Positions 32,771 to 44,416 of a DNA stretch of 64,000 bases are shown piece by piece. This stretch comes from Nemophila menziesii (Eukaryota > Streptophyta > Magnoliopsida > Boraginales > Hydrophyllaceae). The stretch is taken from assembly GCA_029959085.1 (NCBI GenBank), contig JARWIR010000003.1, forward strand, positions 25,621,505 through 25,685,504, read 5' to 3'. A program made the position numbers and the translations under genes. The notes under the pieces are model-generated. The model was not told the origin of the DNA. It saw only the letters and a list, made by a program, of their open reading frames with translations, and ran no database searches. The stretch's first letter is position 1. Every line of letters starts with the position of its first letter.

Positions 32771-34964
32771 CATTATCATCCCAATCTTTATTTATTTTAA
32801 TATCGTTATAAAATCAAAGGAATGTCTTTAAGGTATCAATTCTAAACAAATTTTTTTTATTGTTAATTGTTATATTTGATTTATTGTTTATATAGTTATA
32901 TGTCGAGGTATGTCATTTTTAAAACAAGTAGATTAACAAGTAGTCCATGGGTTTTACGAAACATTATTACTCATATGGATTATATTAGTTTATGAAAAGA
33001 GAAAAAAGATAATGTATTAGTAGATCAAGCACATATATTTACAGATAAAAAAATACTTCATATTAAATTAAATAAGAATAGTTGTTGATTTTGTTTGTTA
33101 AGATATCAAATATTTATTAAACTTATTATCCTAAAGGTGCCATCTTCATCGTACCACTAAATTAAAAAGATCAACATTAAAACAATTATTTCAAGGGATC
33201 TAGATAATTGAATTGTCTCACACGATCCATTTTTCCGATCCCCATCCCTTTACCCTTAAACTTTTTCTACACTCATAAAAGCTCACGATTTTAAACTCAC
33301 ACAAAACAATCATAAACAAGCTCTCAAATCTAAATATTCAAAAAAAAAAAATGGAGCTCGAATTAGACATGGAAGATCTGAGTTATGGTGGAGCTTCGTG
33401 AGCCGGGTTCATGAGGTGTGATTGAGTTTCAGTTGAGTTCGTGAGTTCGATCTGGGTTCATGAGTTCGAGTTATGGATATGGAGATGGTGCTCGGTTTGT
33501 GCTATGACCATTAATAGTGTTTTTAAAGTTTTTTTGTGAAGTTTTTTAGTTGTGAGCTCCACTATGGTGGTTCGGCTACGGTGGTTTACTATGCTTGGAG
33601 CTTCAAAGGTGGTTCAACCAGTGGTTCAGTGAGTTCAGAGTTTCAGAGGGTGGTTCAGCTATGGTAAAGCTTGAAAGACCAAGAGAGATGGTTGGGCTAT
33701 GGAGGATCTTTCAAATCCAAATTAGATTTGTGTAGATCTAAGTTACAAAAATAGAAAACGAGTTTAGAGAAGAAGATGATGACATAACTAATAACGTCAT
33801 CTATGATGTCAAGCGGGCGACATTATCTGCCGTCGTCCTTTATTTCAATTTTCAGAGCTGAAAGATCGTTTTTTCTTTCTTTTTTATTTGTTTGATTGGT
33901 TAGTTTTTTAATTGTGTTTATTTATTAGTATATATTAAATTTAAACATATGTATAATTATTATAAATATATATAATTATTCTTGTATATTTTAAGTTTAT
34001 TAATTAATATGAGTGTTATGTATTAATAAAAATAAAATGAATTTGTAAAATAAATTTTCACACTGAGAGTATAACATACTGAGAACGAAACACTAAGCAC
34101 TACACAAAGAATGTCACATTGTGAAATTAGATCGCATTACACTATGCATACAACACAACAATCTCTCTACAATAAAACCAACAATCTGGTGGCTCCACCG
34201 TGCTTAGTGTCAAAAAGTTATGCGTTGGGAAACTTGAAAAGTGTCTCGGCGACGATAGTCCGATGGTAATTGTCCTTAGTTTTGTTTTTGATTTCTAAAT
34301 TTTGAAATTGTAGAGTGTATTGTCCTTATATTTACCTTTGATGGAATTTTAGACATTGGTTATTAAGCAAGACTCCTATGCTACCCACTCCAAGAGCTAA
34401 TTTATTTTGCTTAATGTATTTTTTGCTTAAGGCCCTCTTAGTAAATGAATCATTTTGTTTTTATCTAAATTTAAAAACCCCTCCACATGACCTTTCATAC
34501 AAAATTAAGAAACCCTGCAACCTAAACGATACCTACATCGCTTCTTCCACGTTCAACTATGCCCAATCCCTTAAATCTATGTGGGAATTAGTTTATTCAC
34601 AATTTTTTTATGTTTGGTATTGAACTTAATTCGTAATATTAGAATCGAAATTATGTTAAAATACATCATTATATCAGTATTAATACTAAAACTAATCATA
34701 ATTAAATTTCAAGCACGACTGAATTCTAAAAATAAAATTAATATTAGCTAGACAAGTTCTATTTGTAAAAATAAAATTCTTGACATAACCAAAATAAAGT
34801 CTCATGTAGTCATAAAAAAAATCTTTCTTATTATATCTTATAAGTAAATTATATTTAAATTTATTTATTTTCATATACTTTAGTATTTACTTTTACTAAA
34901 GTGTTATATCTATGGCTACATATTAATAGTTTTAATTAGAGTTTATAATTAATCAGAATTTTAA

Positions 34965-35110
34965 AATTCTTCATATATATATATATAATATATGATATTA
35001 TATTTTATAACTATATATAATACTAGATGTATTTAAATATATATATATATATATTATATGATATTATATTTTATAACTATATATAATACTAGATGTATTT
35101 AATATATATG
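34965..35110. repeat. AT microsatellite and local duplication
   Basis: (AT)n tracts flank two copies of ATGATATTATATTTTATAAC...CTAGATGTATTTA (about 34993 and 35057). This is a slippage-prone segment of unit B; unit C has a pure (TA)n at the equivalent place (61355-61411). Confidence 0.75.
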
Positions 35111-35320
35111 AGAGGAGTGTTTATGAAGCGGTAAATGCTTGCCCCATAAATTACCCGTTATAACACAGGGTCTGGTAATAGTCCCCACAATTCATCCCAA
35201 CACTTAATTATCACTTTAAATTCTACCGTATTTAGTTTGGGGTGGATATGTATGGAAAATCTCATCCCACATTTAGATACTTATTGTAAGTACTTAAGGA
35301 TGGACTTGTAATGTTAGTTA

Positions 35321-35325
35321 GCAGG
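35321..35325. repeat. Target-site duplication, left (Athila-like composite)
   Basis: GCAGG, versus GCAAC at 48895-48899. Unit A reads ...GAGGTATGCTC at the uninterrupted site, which fits GCAGG as the ancestral target with two later changes in the right copy. Confidence 0.6.
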
Positions 35326-36883
35326 TGGTGTCGACTAGGGCATGATAAAATAATAGATAAAATAAGTGCAAATAAACACCCTAGCCTGAACACATTACTC
35401 ACTGCAAGTAGCACAGATCGTATGCAAGTTTTAATGATAAATAAGATTCGTCCCTTAGAGACTACAAAAGTTAGAGAAAATTTATGCAAATATAAAGTAT
35501 AAATAAGAAAGCTAGAATAATATTACGCAAGAAATAAAAGACAATAATTTTTGTTTGGTTTTTGATAAAATAGACTAAATTAAATAAAGACAGGAAAGTA
35601 CATAAGAGAAGGACGATAGTATGAGTAGCTCAAGATATAACAAGTAATCCTCACTAGCCTTGTTTATTCTAATCATTTAAGGGAGAATTATGTAGAATTG
35701 CAATAATCAGGATTCTAAATTCCTCCTAACCCCCTTCTGGGTTGACTTAGGTGGCGACCTCACAATTATCAGGGGAATTAACTAAGGTGCTCCTACGCCA
35801 CTAGGTTGTTAGATGAGACTGGCCTGCAATAATGATCGGTGGTTAAATCAAACCCTAATGGCTGTCTAGTTAGGCAAACCCGTCAGGATCACTACTACAC
35901 ACTAGACATTTATGTGGTGTTTCAATAATTAGACACCTCTTTTGGGTGACCATCTAACTACTATTAAGGTAATCCTATAAGTTTGCAACCGCAAGGAAAA
36001 CAGATAATAAATCAAAACACATAAAATAGAGAATAAAACACTAATTCATTTAAATATTATAATCCCAAATTAAAATAGATGTAAAACAAGTCTAGGTTTC
36101 ATACCGATATTCTAAATATCAAACTAAAATAGAATTAGTTCATACTAGAGAAAGAAAAGACAAGAATTATAAATTTGAAGGCTTGTGTAGACATAATTTG
36201 ATGCTCAGCTCCTTCCAGACTTCTCTTCTCGTGTTGTAAGCTTCCTCTTGGCTTTAGGATTGACCAAGTATGTGTTTCTACTGAATAGAGGGTGTAGTTA
36301 TAGGGTTTTCCTAACCCTAGGTCGGATTCTTGGAGTAGAGGGCAAGTAATAAGACTCTTTTCCAAATCAAATTCGTTTCCTAAAATATAGAAAAGGTAAA
36401 AATCTGCGGCTGTTTTGTTTTGAGCGTAACTCATTCTTTTTAACTCCGATTTTCACCCACGTTATATCGAAACGACGGCGCCGAAAAGATCTACACTTTT
36501 TCTTCATTCTGTTCTTCCAAATTCCTATCTCTTTCTGAGTTATGATCACTTTATTGGGCATAGCTGCTGAAATTAAGAATTACTTGACAACTTTTCCTTT
36601 CCTAGTTTATCTTTTACTTCCTTTATCTACAATTTTCATCATTATATTCTTTCCCTTATCTCTTAGAATTTATTTGACATCTAATTAATTACCATATATC
36701 CTTAAAACTTCACAATTAATAAACATCTAAACCAAATATGCTCTAAATATAATAAATCATCAAATCAAGACAAGAAATAATAAAATATAAAAAATATGAA
36801 TAAAATTCGACAATTAAATTATTAAATACACCTAAAATGATGTATCCAACCTAGATTAATTCATCACAGATAGGGAGACATCA
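35326..36883 (-). mobile_element. LTR1 (subfamily X, 3' LTR of the composite)
   Basis: 1,558 bp; inner side at 36883 next to the polypurine tract. The first base pairs read TGATGTCTCCC on the minus strand, and the outer end reads ...GTCGACACCA. A minus-strand CTATAAC near 36299 may be a decayed TATA box. About 92% alike to LTR4 by eye over the stretch compared. Confidence 0.85.
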
Positions 36884-36920
36884 AGACCCCCCAACTCAAA
36901 GTTGTATCATCCCAATACAA
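36884..36920 (-). other. Polypurine tract with hairpin, X type
   Basis: The minus strand reads a stem TTGTAT / ATACAA (36915-36920 with 36902-36907), then TTTGAGTTGGGGGGTCT, then the LTR. The stem sequence differs from the Y-type CTTTGTC/GACAAAG hairpin but pairing is kept. Confidence 0.75.
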
Positions 36921-37604
36921 TAAAGATAAAGAATAGTAGGGTAGTCAAATAATAAACAAAGAAAAAGAAGAAGGAGGAGAAGAAGAATAGAACACAATGA
37001 ATGATCCTAGAGCATATTATCTAAAAGTATTATGTAGTAATGCTAAATAAATAATGCACACGTATGCTTAATATACACATAATCAATATTTCATAAATTC
37101 AGGTCCAGATTAACTTCGCAATGCCAGAAGGAGAGGTTTTCAACTCAGTTCCTGTTAATGGCTATAGGTTATTCATATGTCCTAATATAGCATCCAATGG
37201 TCCACTCACCTACAACCTAAAAGCTCCATTGTTTCTCCACCAAGTAACTAGAAATCCTAAGGTCTTTATGGTTATAACGTGGCTTAGGGACTGTATGATA
37301 TATTTGGGTAATGAAAAGTGAGCTTTTGGCTCTCTCGTAACATTCCATAAACGAATACCCTTAGAGTTTTAGTTTTTCACTCGAAGATGTTCTCACTCAA
37401 TCCAATTTTTGATGCTTTAATGTGCATCCCTAAATAACCCAAGCAAAACATTTTTATGATGATATAACAAATTCCACTTTCTCGGTCCAAATATTTTTCA
37501 ATTTTTTCATATTCTCTTTTTTCTTTTATATATAGCTATGACTCTCTTTTTGATATTGAGATATCATGCTAATTTTTCTCATATATATTTTTCTTTTCAA
37601 TGCT
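36921..37604 (-). other. 3' untranslated region, X type, joined to gag
   Basis: Matches the 3' UTR of the plus-strand element (for example TATGACTCTCTTTTT...GAGATATCATGCTA near 37536-37572, compare 5398-5447 reversed). It stops at about 37604, where gag sequence begins without pol between. Confidence 0.7.
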
Positions 37605-37960
37605 AACATACCCGAATCTGGACGGAATCTCGGAACATCGATATTAGCTGGGCCAATCCCAAGAGGAGGAGCAAGGAATGGTTCTTGTGCTGGACCGGTA
37701 AGAAACCATGGATCATCTACTTGGATTTGAACCGGAGGATTAGGAATAATTGGTGGCACTATTGGCTGACCATTCGCGTCTAGCTGAACTCCTGGTTCAT
37801 TATTGTTGTGGAGATTAAGATTTTCCATTTCGTTAGCTAGTCTTTCTAATTCTTGTGCTTCTTGTTCTTTCTTTCTCTTGTTAGCAAGTCTGACTAATGA
37901 TTCAGCATTATCAAGGATCGGAGGTAATGTCTCAAGATCCTTAAAGAGTCTCCTTCGCAT
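37605..37960 (-). pseudogene. Athila-like gag N-terminal fragment (Y type)
   Basis: Starts MRRRLFKDLE at 37960, followed by a coiled Arg/Lys/Glu-rich helix, then GVQLDANGQP, a Pro-rich PPIIPNPP linker, and ends FRPDSGM. The last motif aligns with FRPNPGM near the start of the capsid domain in the gag at 46676-47224, so only the region before the capsid survives. The frame then reads about 25 codons of unrelated 3' UTR to a stop at 37526. Its own primer site and LTR2 lie just upstream. Confidence 0.75.
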
Positions 37961-38065
37961 ACACCAAACCTAAAAACCTGAAAAGGATGAACAAACAAAG
38001 CGTAAAACTGAAAAATAAAAATGTAACTAACACTAAAGGATAAACACCGGGGTCACACGCTACCG

Positions 38066-38082
38066 TCCCCGGCAACGGCGCA
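38066..38082 (-). other. tRNA-Asp primer binding site (LTR2)
   Basis: The minus strand reads TGCGCCGTTGCCGGGGA: a perfect tRNA-Asp complement except for one missing G near the 3' end. Confidence 0.85.
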
Positions 38083-38088
38083 AAAACT

Positions 38089-39665
38089 TGGTGGTCCTTT
38101 GTGTGTTCTAAAATAAATGCAATAAGGATAAGAGAACCACAACCGCAAGTGTACGGTTGTCCCAAGTAATATAAGTGATAAAACAGATTCATTCTTAGGG
38201 ACAGAATGAATGACTCTAATGCTTATCAAATAGTAGTTAATTGCACGTGAAAACAAGTAAATAATTTTTAGGATTGTTTGTTTGGTTTTCTAATGCTAAA
38301 ACAATAAATTAAAATACTAAATTAATGCAAGTAATTAACTAGACGCAAGAAAATAAAGTGTTTACGCAAGATGAGAAGGCAGTACTTGAGAGACGCAAGG
38401 GTTTTACCCAATTATCATTCATTTCATGCTTTGTTTAAGGGACAAATTGGTAAATATTTAATGGTCGGGATTCGGAATTCTCCTTACCCCCGTCAGGGCG
38501 GACTAAGGAGCTACTCTCAAGTGCTACAAACTCCGTCAGGGTGATTATAGTCCACTCTCAAGTGATTAAGTCTATTCTACCCAATTGGCCATAGGTTTAA
38601 TTAAGCTCGACAGAGTCTCTAATTTCTAACCTACATTCATTAACTAGTTCTGTACCTAGACCCCCCGTCAAGGTGATCCAATCGCCACTAATTGGAATAG
38701 CCTAGATACTAAGTCCTATTTAATGATTCATGACTTCATAAATAGTAATAGAATACAAATTAACAAAAATTAAACTTTACCCAATTTGATTTAAATAACA
38801 ATATCCCAAATTCAAATACATGACCCGAAATCAAATTGGGATTAACCCTTTATGCGTTCTCAAGCACTTAATGAAATTAGCTCATGCTAATGCGAAAAAC
38901 TAAATTAAAAGAAATAAAAGTATTCATATTGTTTTACAGAAAGAAATAAAAGAAAAAACTTAATTTCGGAATTAGATTAGCTGTGATTTGGAGATATAGA
39001 CCATCTCCAGCTCTGTAGCTTTCTCCGCTTCCTTGCCTTGACTTCTCTCTGATGCTTTCTTTTGTAAAAAGTGAATTGTGTGAAAAATAGAAGTCAAACC
39101 CCTTATTTATACTCCAGAATTCGGACTTGGACCTTAGACTAAGGTTTAAATGAAATAATAAAGGCCCAAGTCCATTATCTCAGCCCAAAATCCCGTAACT
39201 GCTGCACCACCTCCACTAAAACAGCTCTAACCGGTTCGTTTCAACTTGGATTGACCTCATTCCAGTTGCTAAAGTTCCGTAACTCAATGGGGCACGTTTT
39301 CTCTTCACAAGTCAGCGGCTAAATCTATTCTTAGGTGGCTCGAAATCAGAAATCTTTGGCAACTTTCCAGATTTGCAGCTTTAAAATATCAAATCTTTCG
39401 GGATTTGTCTTCATGCTTTGACTCCATATCACGATCTTTGACTTTATTCTCAAATTCCTCTCCTAGCTAGTATTCAAAACCTACAAACTTTTCACTAAAA
39501 GACACAATATTACGCGCAAAAGTTTAATAGATTAAAAATGCTAGAAATAAAAGAAGAAATTCGGATTATTGCATATTTAGTCCAAAAGTCTATCAAAACA
39601 GTCGAATAAACATAAAAAATGATGTCTCCCAAGGGTATAAAATTAGAACATTTAGGGAGACATCA
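38089..39665 (-). mobile_element. LTR2 (subfamily Y)
   Basis: 1,577 bp, TGATGTCTCC (39665) to ...GGACCACCA (38089). Minus-strand TATAAATA is at about 39098-39105. CGTCAGG-type motifs lie near 38488, 38533, 38608 and 38660. It has a polypurine tract on its right and a primer site on its left, so it served both as a 3' LTR and as a 5' LTR in the composite. Confidence 0.88.
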
Positions 39666-39701
39666 AGACCCCCAACTCAAACCTTTGTCGTCCCGACAAA
39701 G
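39666..39701 (-). other. Polypurine tract with hairpin, Y type
   Basis: The minus strand has the perfect stem CTTTGTC / GACAAAG (39701-39695 with 39689-39683), then GTTTGAGTTGGGGGTCT ending at LTR2. Confidence 0.82.
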
Positions 39702-40480
39702 TAAAATTAAAACAAAAGGGTGAGAAGTCATTGCAAGAGAAAGTAGAAGCTAGCAAATAAACCTAAAGCAATTCTTAAAATAAATCTCATATAGCAAAAC
39801 TCTAGGAACTGGTATACACATACACCTATCATGCAAAATCAAACACAAATAATCTCAATCATAAAATTAAAGTAGCAATGCTAGAAGGTTACACTTGTAC
39901 TCATCTCTGTATGATGGATACAGGGTGTTCCTCAATCCTAATTCGCTTTGAAAACCCCACTTAGTATACCCCCTATTAACAAAATCATAAATTCACTATG
40001 CACTTAGGAATCACGAGAACTTTACGATTTTAGCGTAGGCTTAGGGACAGTATAGTATGTATATTTGGTAAATTTGAAGTGAGCTTCTGGCTCTCTCCTC
40101 ACTTACCATCAACAACTGTCCACGAGCTTGAGTTTACACTCATATAATGTTCTCACTCAACCCATTTGACGCGATAATGTTGCGTCCCCATGTCAACCCA
40201 ATATATACTAAGATGATTTTTCAAAATATTCCACTTTGCCGGTTTATTTTATTCTTTCTTTTTATTTTCTTTTTCATTTCTTTTCTTCTTTTTTTGTACA
40301 AGATACCCATGACCCTCGTTTTGATGTGAAAGGTCATGTCTCTTATAAATTTTATTTTATTTATTTTATTTTTTTATTTTTCAAATCCCGGCAAAGGGTT
40401 ACAAATAATAATATCATCTTGTATTTTTTTGTGCTTCAATACAAACACATATAATCCCCTCCCAATGTAATTTCCCAAAT
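39702..40480 (-). other. 3' untranslated region, Y type
   Basis: Homologous to 5240-6014 in reverse. Contains the conserved 'accctttgccggg'-type segment (as CCCGGCAAAGGGTT at 40387-40400). No gene on the sense strand; short plus-strand ORFs at 40147-40454 are T-rich and not conserved. Confidence 0.7.
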
Positions 40481-40729
40481 GTGGACCCTCCACCCCAAAC
40501 TCAAGCTCGAGACATGTCTCAGGATCGTGATTCAAGTGCAGGTCATTTGGTCATGCCTAATAATCTAAGAGATAATGGGATTATATCGTGGCGACAAAAG
40601 AAAAGTCTTAAGGCTCAAAATTGGACTAAGACGGATAATATTCATATAAGGGATAACAAGCTAAAAGACTACAAATTGTTAACAAAGAACCGCCCCTATC
40701 ATTTTCCTAAGTACATAGCTCGTCTTTAG
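40481..40729 (+). CDS. ORF antisense to the Athila-like element, second copy
   Basis: 82 codons, homologous to the antisense ORF at 4982-5233 (shared DPPPQTQA, SQDRDSSAGH, MPNN, WRQ, LTKN). It opens with GTG; the frame is open upstream to a stop at 40409 with no ATG. Translation is therefore uncertain. Hydrophilic and basic in the C-terminal half. No recognised domain. Confidence 0.4.
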   Translation: MDPPPQTQARDMSQDRDSSAGHLVMPNNLRDNGIISWRQKKSLKAQNWTKTDNIHIRDNKLKDYKLLTKNRPYHFPKYIARL

Positions 40730-40984
40730 TTAATATCTAATTGGGTTCTCTACTAATTAGTATTTCACGTTCTACACACCAAACATATTTCTTAAGTACA
40801 AACTTACTTCATTTGCATTTGCATTGTTCATTAATTTTTCCTATCAATTACCTATGTTTGCATGCAATTCTAAGTGCGTTTTATACTATTCCCTAAAGTC
40901 CACTATTTACTATCATAGATTTATTAAAAGTATGCTTAAAGGGACATTTAAAATCTTCTACAGTCAAACGCAACTCCGAAATTA

Positions 40985-40991
40985 TTTTATT
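40985..40991 (-). terminator. Poly(A) signal of the extra ORF unit (minus strand)
   Basis: Minus-strand AATAAAA at the position equivalent to 4735-4740 in the plus-strand copy. Confidence 0.5.
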
Positions 40992-41043
40992 GAAAGAAAA
41001 TAAAAACACATAACACATAAAAACTGGGATGAGGCAACGAAAC

Positions 41044-41082
41044 CCACCCCGAACTAAAAAATGAGCCGTGTCCCCACGACTC
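41044..41082 (-). other. Hairpin plus polypurine-like module after the extra ORF
   Basis: Minus-strand GAGTCGTG-GGGA-CACGGCTC (41082-41063) is followed by a purine-rich TTTAGTTCGGGGTGGG. Counterpart of 4643-4683, with one stem change giving a G-U pair in RNA. Confidence 0.62.
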
Positions 41083-41149
41083 GAAAAAGACTCAACGCAA
41101 TAAAATAAACTAAACTACACTAAAACACGAAAGGGATAGATAACGTATC

Positions 41150-42468
41150 TTAGCCAGCGCGTGGCTGGTCATCGGTGTTGCGTCCATGGACTTTATCCTT
41201 CGTACGTAGACCATAGGTGGCGTGTTGAATGGTGCTCACCCCCATTAGCATGTTTCGGATAAGGTCCAACTCTTTTGTAACGTTCCCTAGAGTAGCAATC
41301 ATCTTCACTTGGTTCTCTTCCAACATCTTGACTTTCGCTTCCAACTCGATATCGGTATGCATCTTCTTCTTTGGAGAAGATCTAGGAGTTCTCACATCTC
41401 GTGTTGCTTCATTATGAGCATTCTAGATTGAAGTTAAATCCATTTTCTCTCCAACTGCCACACGGTCAATCTCTGCGTTCCTACGCGGGACTTTTGCGTC
41501 TAGACACAAAGTGGTGATGGTACAAGGGAACTTGAGATTTTGTTGAGTAGTCGGAACTCTTGCGAACTCCATGATGATGTCATAAATTACACGAGCAACA
41601 TCCATTGGTTTCTCCTCAATAATACACTTGATAAATATAAGATGCTCCTTTTTCACTTCCGAGATGTGTTTTATTCCGAAGAAGGTTGGAATTGCGAAAC
41701 GGGACCGCACCTTAGCACAGGGTAACAAATTACTGCTATACATTTGTCTAGGATACCTCTCTCCATCGGGAATTGGGCGAGCCCCATTAACAAGTAGTTT
41801 TCCCCAAAGGGATTCATAATCGAAAGAAGGATATTAAGGGATTCTTGGAAAGGGCATAATTCAGTAAAGTTGGGTAATTTCAATGATTTTTGAATAAGCT
41901 CAATGGAGAAAGGAACTACCTTTTTGCGAACCACGACTGCTTCTTTTGAATAGGCTATACCTTCATAAAAATCTCGCACCAAGGTAGGAATATACTTAAG
42001 CTTCCTTTCTCTCAATTCTTTCCAACCAATCTTGTCACACGTAATAGCATAATCACTAGTCATAATACCCTTAGGAAGATCCATCTCCTCACCAAACTTC
42101 AAATAATCAATTCTATCACGAACCTGATCATTCCAAGAAACAAAAACTCTCTTTGGCTTTTGAGCCCATACCTTTCTATGCGGAGGTTTCTGTTGAACGG
42201 GTTCTTTAGGAATTTCTTGTTCTTTTTCTTCCTCAATCTCATCTTCACTTTCTTCCTCACTCTCTGTTTCATCAATTAATCTACTCTTCTTCGGATTAAC
42301 CTTGCTTGGATTTTCTTTCCTTTTTGGAGCAGCTGGGGTTTGTTCAGTCTTTCTTTTGGAACGCGAATCCGGAATCTCAATTGCTTGTTCAGGGCTAGCA
42401 CCAACAATGTTCCTGTTTCTTGGTATGTTTCTTCGATAATTACACATGGAATCGGTTCTGTTAGTCAT
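41150..42468 (-). pseudogene. Extra (env-position) ORF of Athila-like element, long form, broken
   Basis: Starts MTNRTD at 42468, as in the plus-strand copy. Residues 1-110 are basic and acidic low complexity. About residues 110-240 form a compact region (WNDQVRDRIDYLKFGEEMD ... IPTLVRDFYEGI ... VVRKKVVPFSIELIQKSLKLP) resembling the 'putative plant transposon protein' domain found in ORFs of Athila-type elements; that name is from memory. A frameshift near 41740 moves the frame to 41743-41426, a TAG at 41423-41425 interrupts it, and it then runs to 41150 through a coiled-coil segment (ELEAKVKMLEENQVKMIATLG). Original length is roughly 440 residues. Function unknown. Confidence 0.65.
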
Positions 42469-42475
42469 CTCTTTT

Positions 42476-42543
42476 CACCCCAACCTCAAAACTTCAAATA
42501 GTGATAAAGCTACAGAAAAGATTAGAACTTTGATGTTTTGAGG
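42476..42543 (-). other. Hairpin plus polypurine-like module before the extra ORF
   Basis: A perfect 9-bp stem (CCTCAAAAC 42484-42492, GTTTTGAGG 42535-42543). The purine-rich TTTTGAGGTTGGGGTG overlaps the 3' arm on the minus strand, 8 bp before the ATG. Counterpart of 4062-4116, with an unrelated stem sequence. Confidence 0.55.
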
Positions 42544-42734
42544 TTTAAAACTTGAAGACTATGGTGGAATATGAGATGGGTAGAGGCTAATTGAGAAGAA
42601 TTGTAGAGGAATTGGGTTTAATTTGAAGGCCAGGAAGAAGAACTTTTTGGAGAAAAGTAGGAATTTGATGATGTTTTGGAGAGGATATGAGTTGATTATG
42701 TGTTTTTGTGATGAAAGAGGGCTTGGTTTGATGA

Positions 42735-42741
42735 TTTTATA
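42735..42741 (-). promoter_or_regulatory. Internal TATA box for the extra ORF (minus strand)
   Basis: Minus-strand TATAAAA, 273 bp upstream of the ATG at 42468; the plus-strand copy has 275 bp. Confidence 0.6.
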
Positions 42742-42837
42742 GCTGTTAGTTGATGATTTTCGGAGTAGCTGGCCTCCTTCGAAATTCAACTTTCTGCCTT
42801 GAACACGTGGCCTTACCCGTGGTCTTAGAGTTTCTGA

Positions 42838-42882
42838 CCTGCGGTATACCGCCGGTAGGGCCCGGTATACCGGTGGCAGGCC
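42838..42882 (-). repeat. GGTATACC palindromes upstream of the internal TATA
   Basis: Two GGTATACC palindromes (near 42843 and 42867) within GC-rich sequence, matching the larger array at 3451-3753. Both arrays end about 100 bp before the TATA box. Confidence 0.7.
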
Positions 42883-43024
42883 AGAATACTCCCAAAAAAT
42901 TCTGTTTTTCCTCCCAAACTCGATTTCTTTAATACCTGAACATCAAAAACACTAATACCTTTCTCAAATATGCAATATCAACTAGAATTAACTAAACTAA
43001 GCATGAATTAGAAACATAAAAACG

Positions 43025-43095
43025 TAAAAGAAACTACGGGTTGTCTCCCGTACAACACTTTTATTTTACGTCTTTCAAAGTTAGACGTGTTACCT
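43025..43095 (-). other. Post-integrase segment fused to gag
   Basis: The minus strand reads CGAGGTAAC...GACGTAAAA...GGGAGACAACCC, the counterpart of 3221-3260 just after integrase. It is joined directly to the gag/pre-protease end at 43099, so protease, RT, RNase H and integrase are deleted. Confidence 0.65.
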
Positions 43096-43098
43096 CGA

Positions 43099-44290
43099 TT
43101 AAGAATGACGAAATTTGAACCCTTTTCCTCTAATTCCCACGAACTTCTCAGCTCTATTCTTCATAATCATGGATGGTGACATCCAAGAGTTCGTGGGTGT
43201 AGGTTCGTCTGGTGGTAACTCGATAGTAGCACACTCCTCTGGTGATCCACTCATATCCTCAGTTTCGAATCTTTGTTTGTTAGAAAGAATGTCCTTCATG
43301 AATTTCAGATATTTTGGCATTCTTTTGAGAGCTTCTACAAACAGTATGTTAATTATTTATCTTGTTCACCATGTCAAGGAACTTCTGGAAATCTTTTTTG
43401 TTATTCTTGGTTTTGACACGTGATGGGAATGGTGGAGGGGGACGTGTATTGGTTACCACCGTGCTCTCTTTCTTTTCATGTGTCTTCTATGGGACACTCG
43501 TTTGTTCAATTACCTCTTCTACCTTGTCTTCAATTGTTTCTTCAACCACTTTCTCAGGAATCGAGGTTGGTTCTGGTTCTACTCTAGGTGGAGGTAATTG
43601 TTTTCCACTTCTTAATTCAACTGCATGACAAACATCTTCTTCTGGAGCAATAGTACCACTTGGGAGCTTCCCTTTTGGCATGTTTTGAAGTTTACTCACC
43701 ATTTGTGACATGGTATGCTCAAGATTCTTAAGCACCTTGGATTGGTTTTGGAATCTTTGCTGGCTAATCTTCACATTTTCTTCAACTAAGTTCATCATCC
43801 TAGCCATGCTTGAATTCAAACTCGAAGGTTGCTCTTGTATGGTTGGTTGCATTGAATAAATAGGTGGTTCTTGATAAGCTTAATTATAAATCGGCGCTTC
43901 TTGATAGATAGGTTGTGGAGGATAATAAGATTGTGGTCACGGTTGATAATATGTCTGTTGATTTCCGACCCAATTATGATTCTGTGGGGGCTGATAATTA
44001 GCATTATTTCCTTGAGGTTGATAATAACCATTATAATAATGGTTTCTTTGATAAGGTATGAAGGAAATAGAAGCTAGATTATTCATGCAATTCTCCCACG
44101 AGTGATCTCTTGCTCCACAACTAGGACATGAAGGTAAAGTATGTACTAGATTTCCCTGAGCTATTACTCCCGCTAGTTCGCGTAATTCATCAAGTTGCTA
44201 GTCTATCTTGATGTCAAGTATATTCTTCATACTTGTATTAGCTTTTGCCGGATCTAGTAATACGAAACTTTCCTTACCTAACAAATTTTC
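43099..44290 (-). pseudogene. Athila-like gag C-terminal half
   Basis: Minus-strand frames read, from 44290: a segment NLLGKESFVLL, a zinc-finger-like SCPSCGARDHSWENCMNNL, Gln/Tyr-rich repeats, then MNLVEENVKISQQRFQNQSKV (43852-43487) leading to the conserved AVELRSGK-LPPP motif before protease. Finally MPKYLKFMKDILSNKQRFE (43320-43099), the linker normally followed by protease. Stops at about 43880 and 43910 and frameshifts break it. The N-terminal capsid domain is missing: the leader joins gag near 44290. Confidence 0.78.
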
Positions 44291-44392
44291 TCTCGCCTAA
44301 AGATCTGTAAAACAAAAACTAAAAGGAAAAGCGTAAAATAGAATTAACTAAAATATAAGCACTAGATAATAGCACAAGGACTAACGATGTAG

Positions 44393-44410
44393 TCCCCGGC
44401 ACCGGCTCCA
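44393..44410 (-). other. tRNA-Asp primer binding site (LTR3)
   Basis: The minus strand reads TGGAGCCGGTGCCGGGGA: tRNA-Asp complement with two mismatches, 6 bp from the LTR end. Confidence 0.82.
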
Positions 44411-44416
44411 AAAACT

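Larger units (their letters stand above)
27915..32976 (+). repeat. Long-monomer tandem array, unit A (5.06 kb)
   Basis: The sequence from GGATTATATTAGTTTATG at 27915 is repeated head to tail from 32977 and again from 59437. Shared landmarks, in order, include GGAGCTTCGTGAGC (28308; 33391; 59858), the GCGGTAAATGC block (29979; 35125; 61471), GTCGTTGACGTGACA-like (31308; 50013; 62808) and the GAT-rich hairpin (32530; 58980). By eye the units are about 85-90% identical. Unit A lacks about 150 bp present in B and C near 31873. There is no coding gene except a conserved, broken frame at 30253-30703. The first boundary is sharp at 27915. Confidence 0.88.

Noticed and set aside
32445..32811. Ile/Asn/Asp-rich ORFs on both strands (also 58857-59207)
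   Set aside because: Low-complexity translation of GAT/AAT repeats, differing between units.
27915..32976. The 5-kb units as giant LTRs of one element
   Set aside because: Units A and B are directly adjacent with no primer site, polypurine tract or internal region between them, and unit edges lack TG/CA ends.
36135..36561. Minus-strand ORFs of 99 and 64 codons in LTR1
   Set aside because: Not conserved as protein in LTR3 or LTR4, which have frameshifts and stops in the same region.
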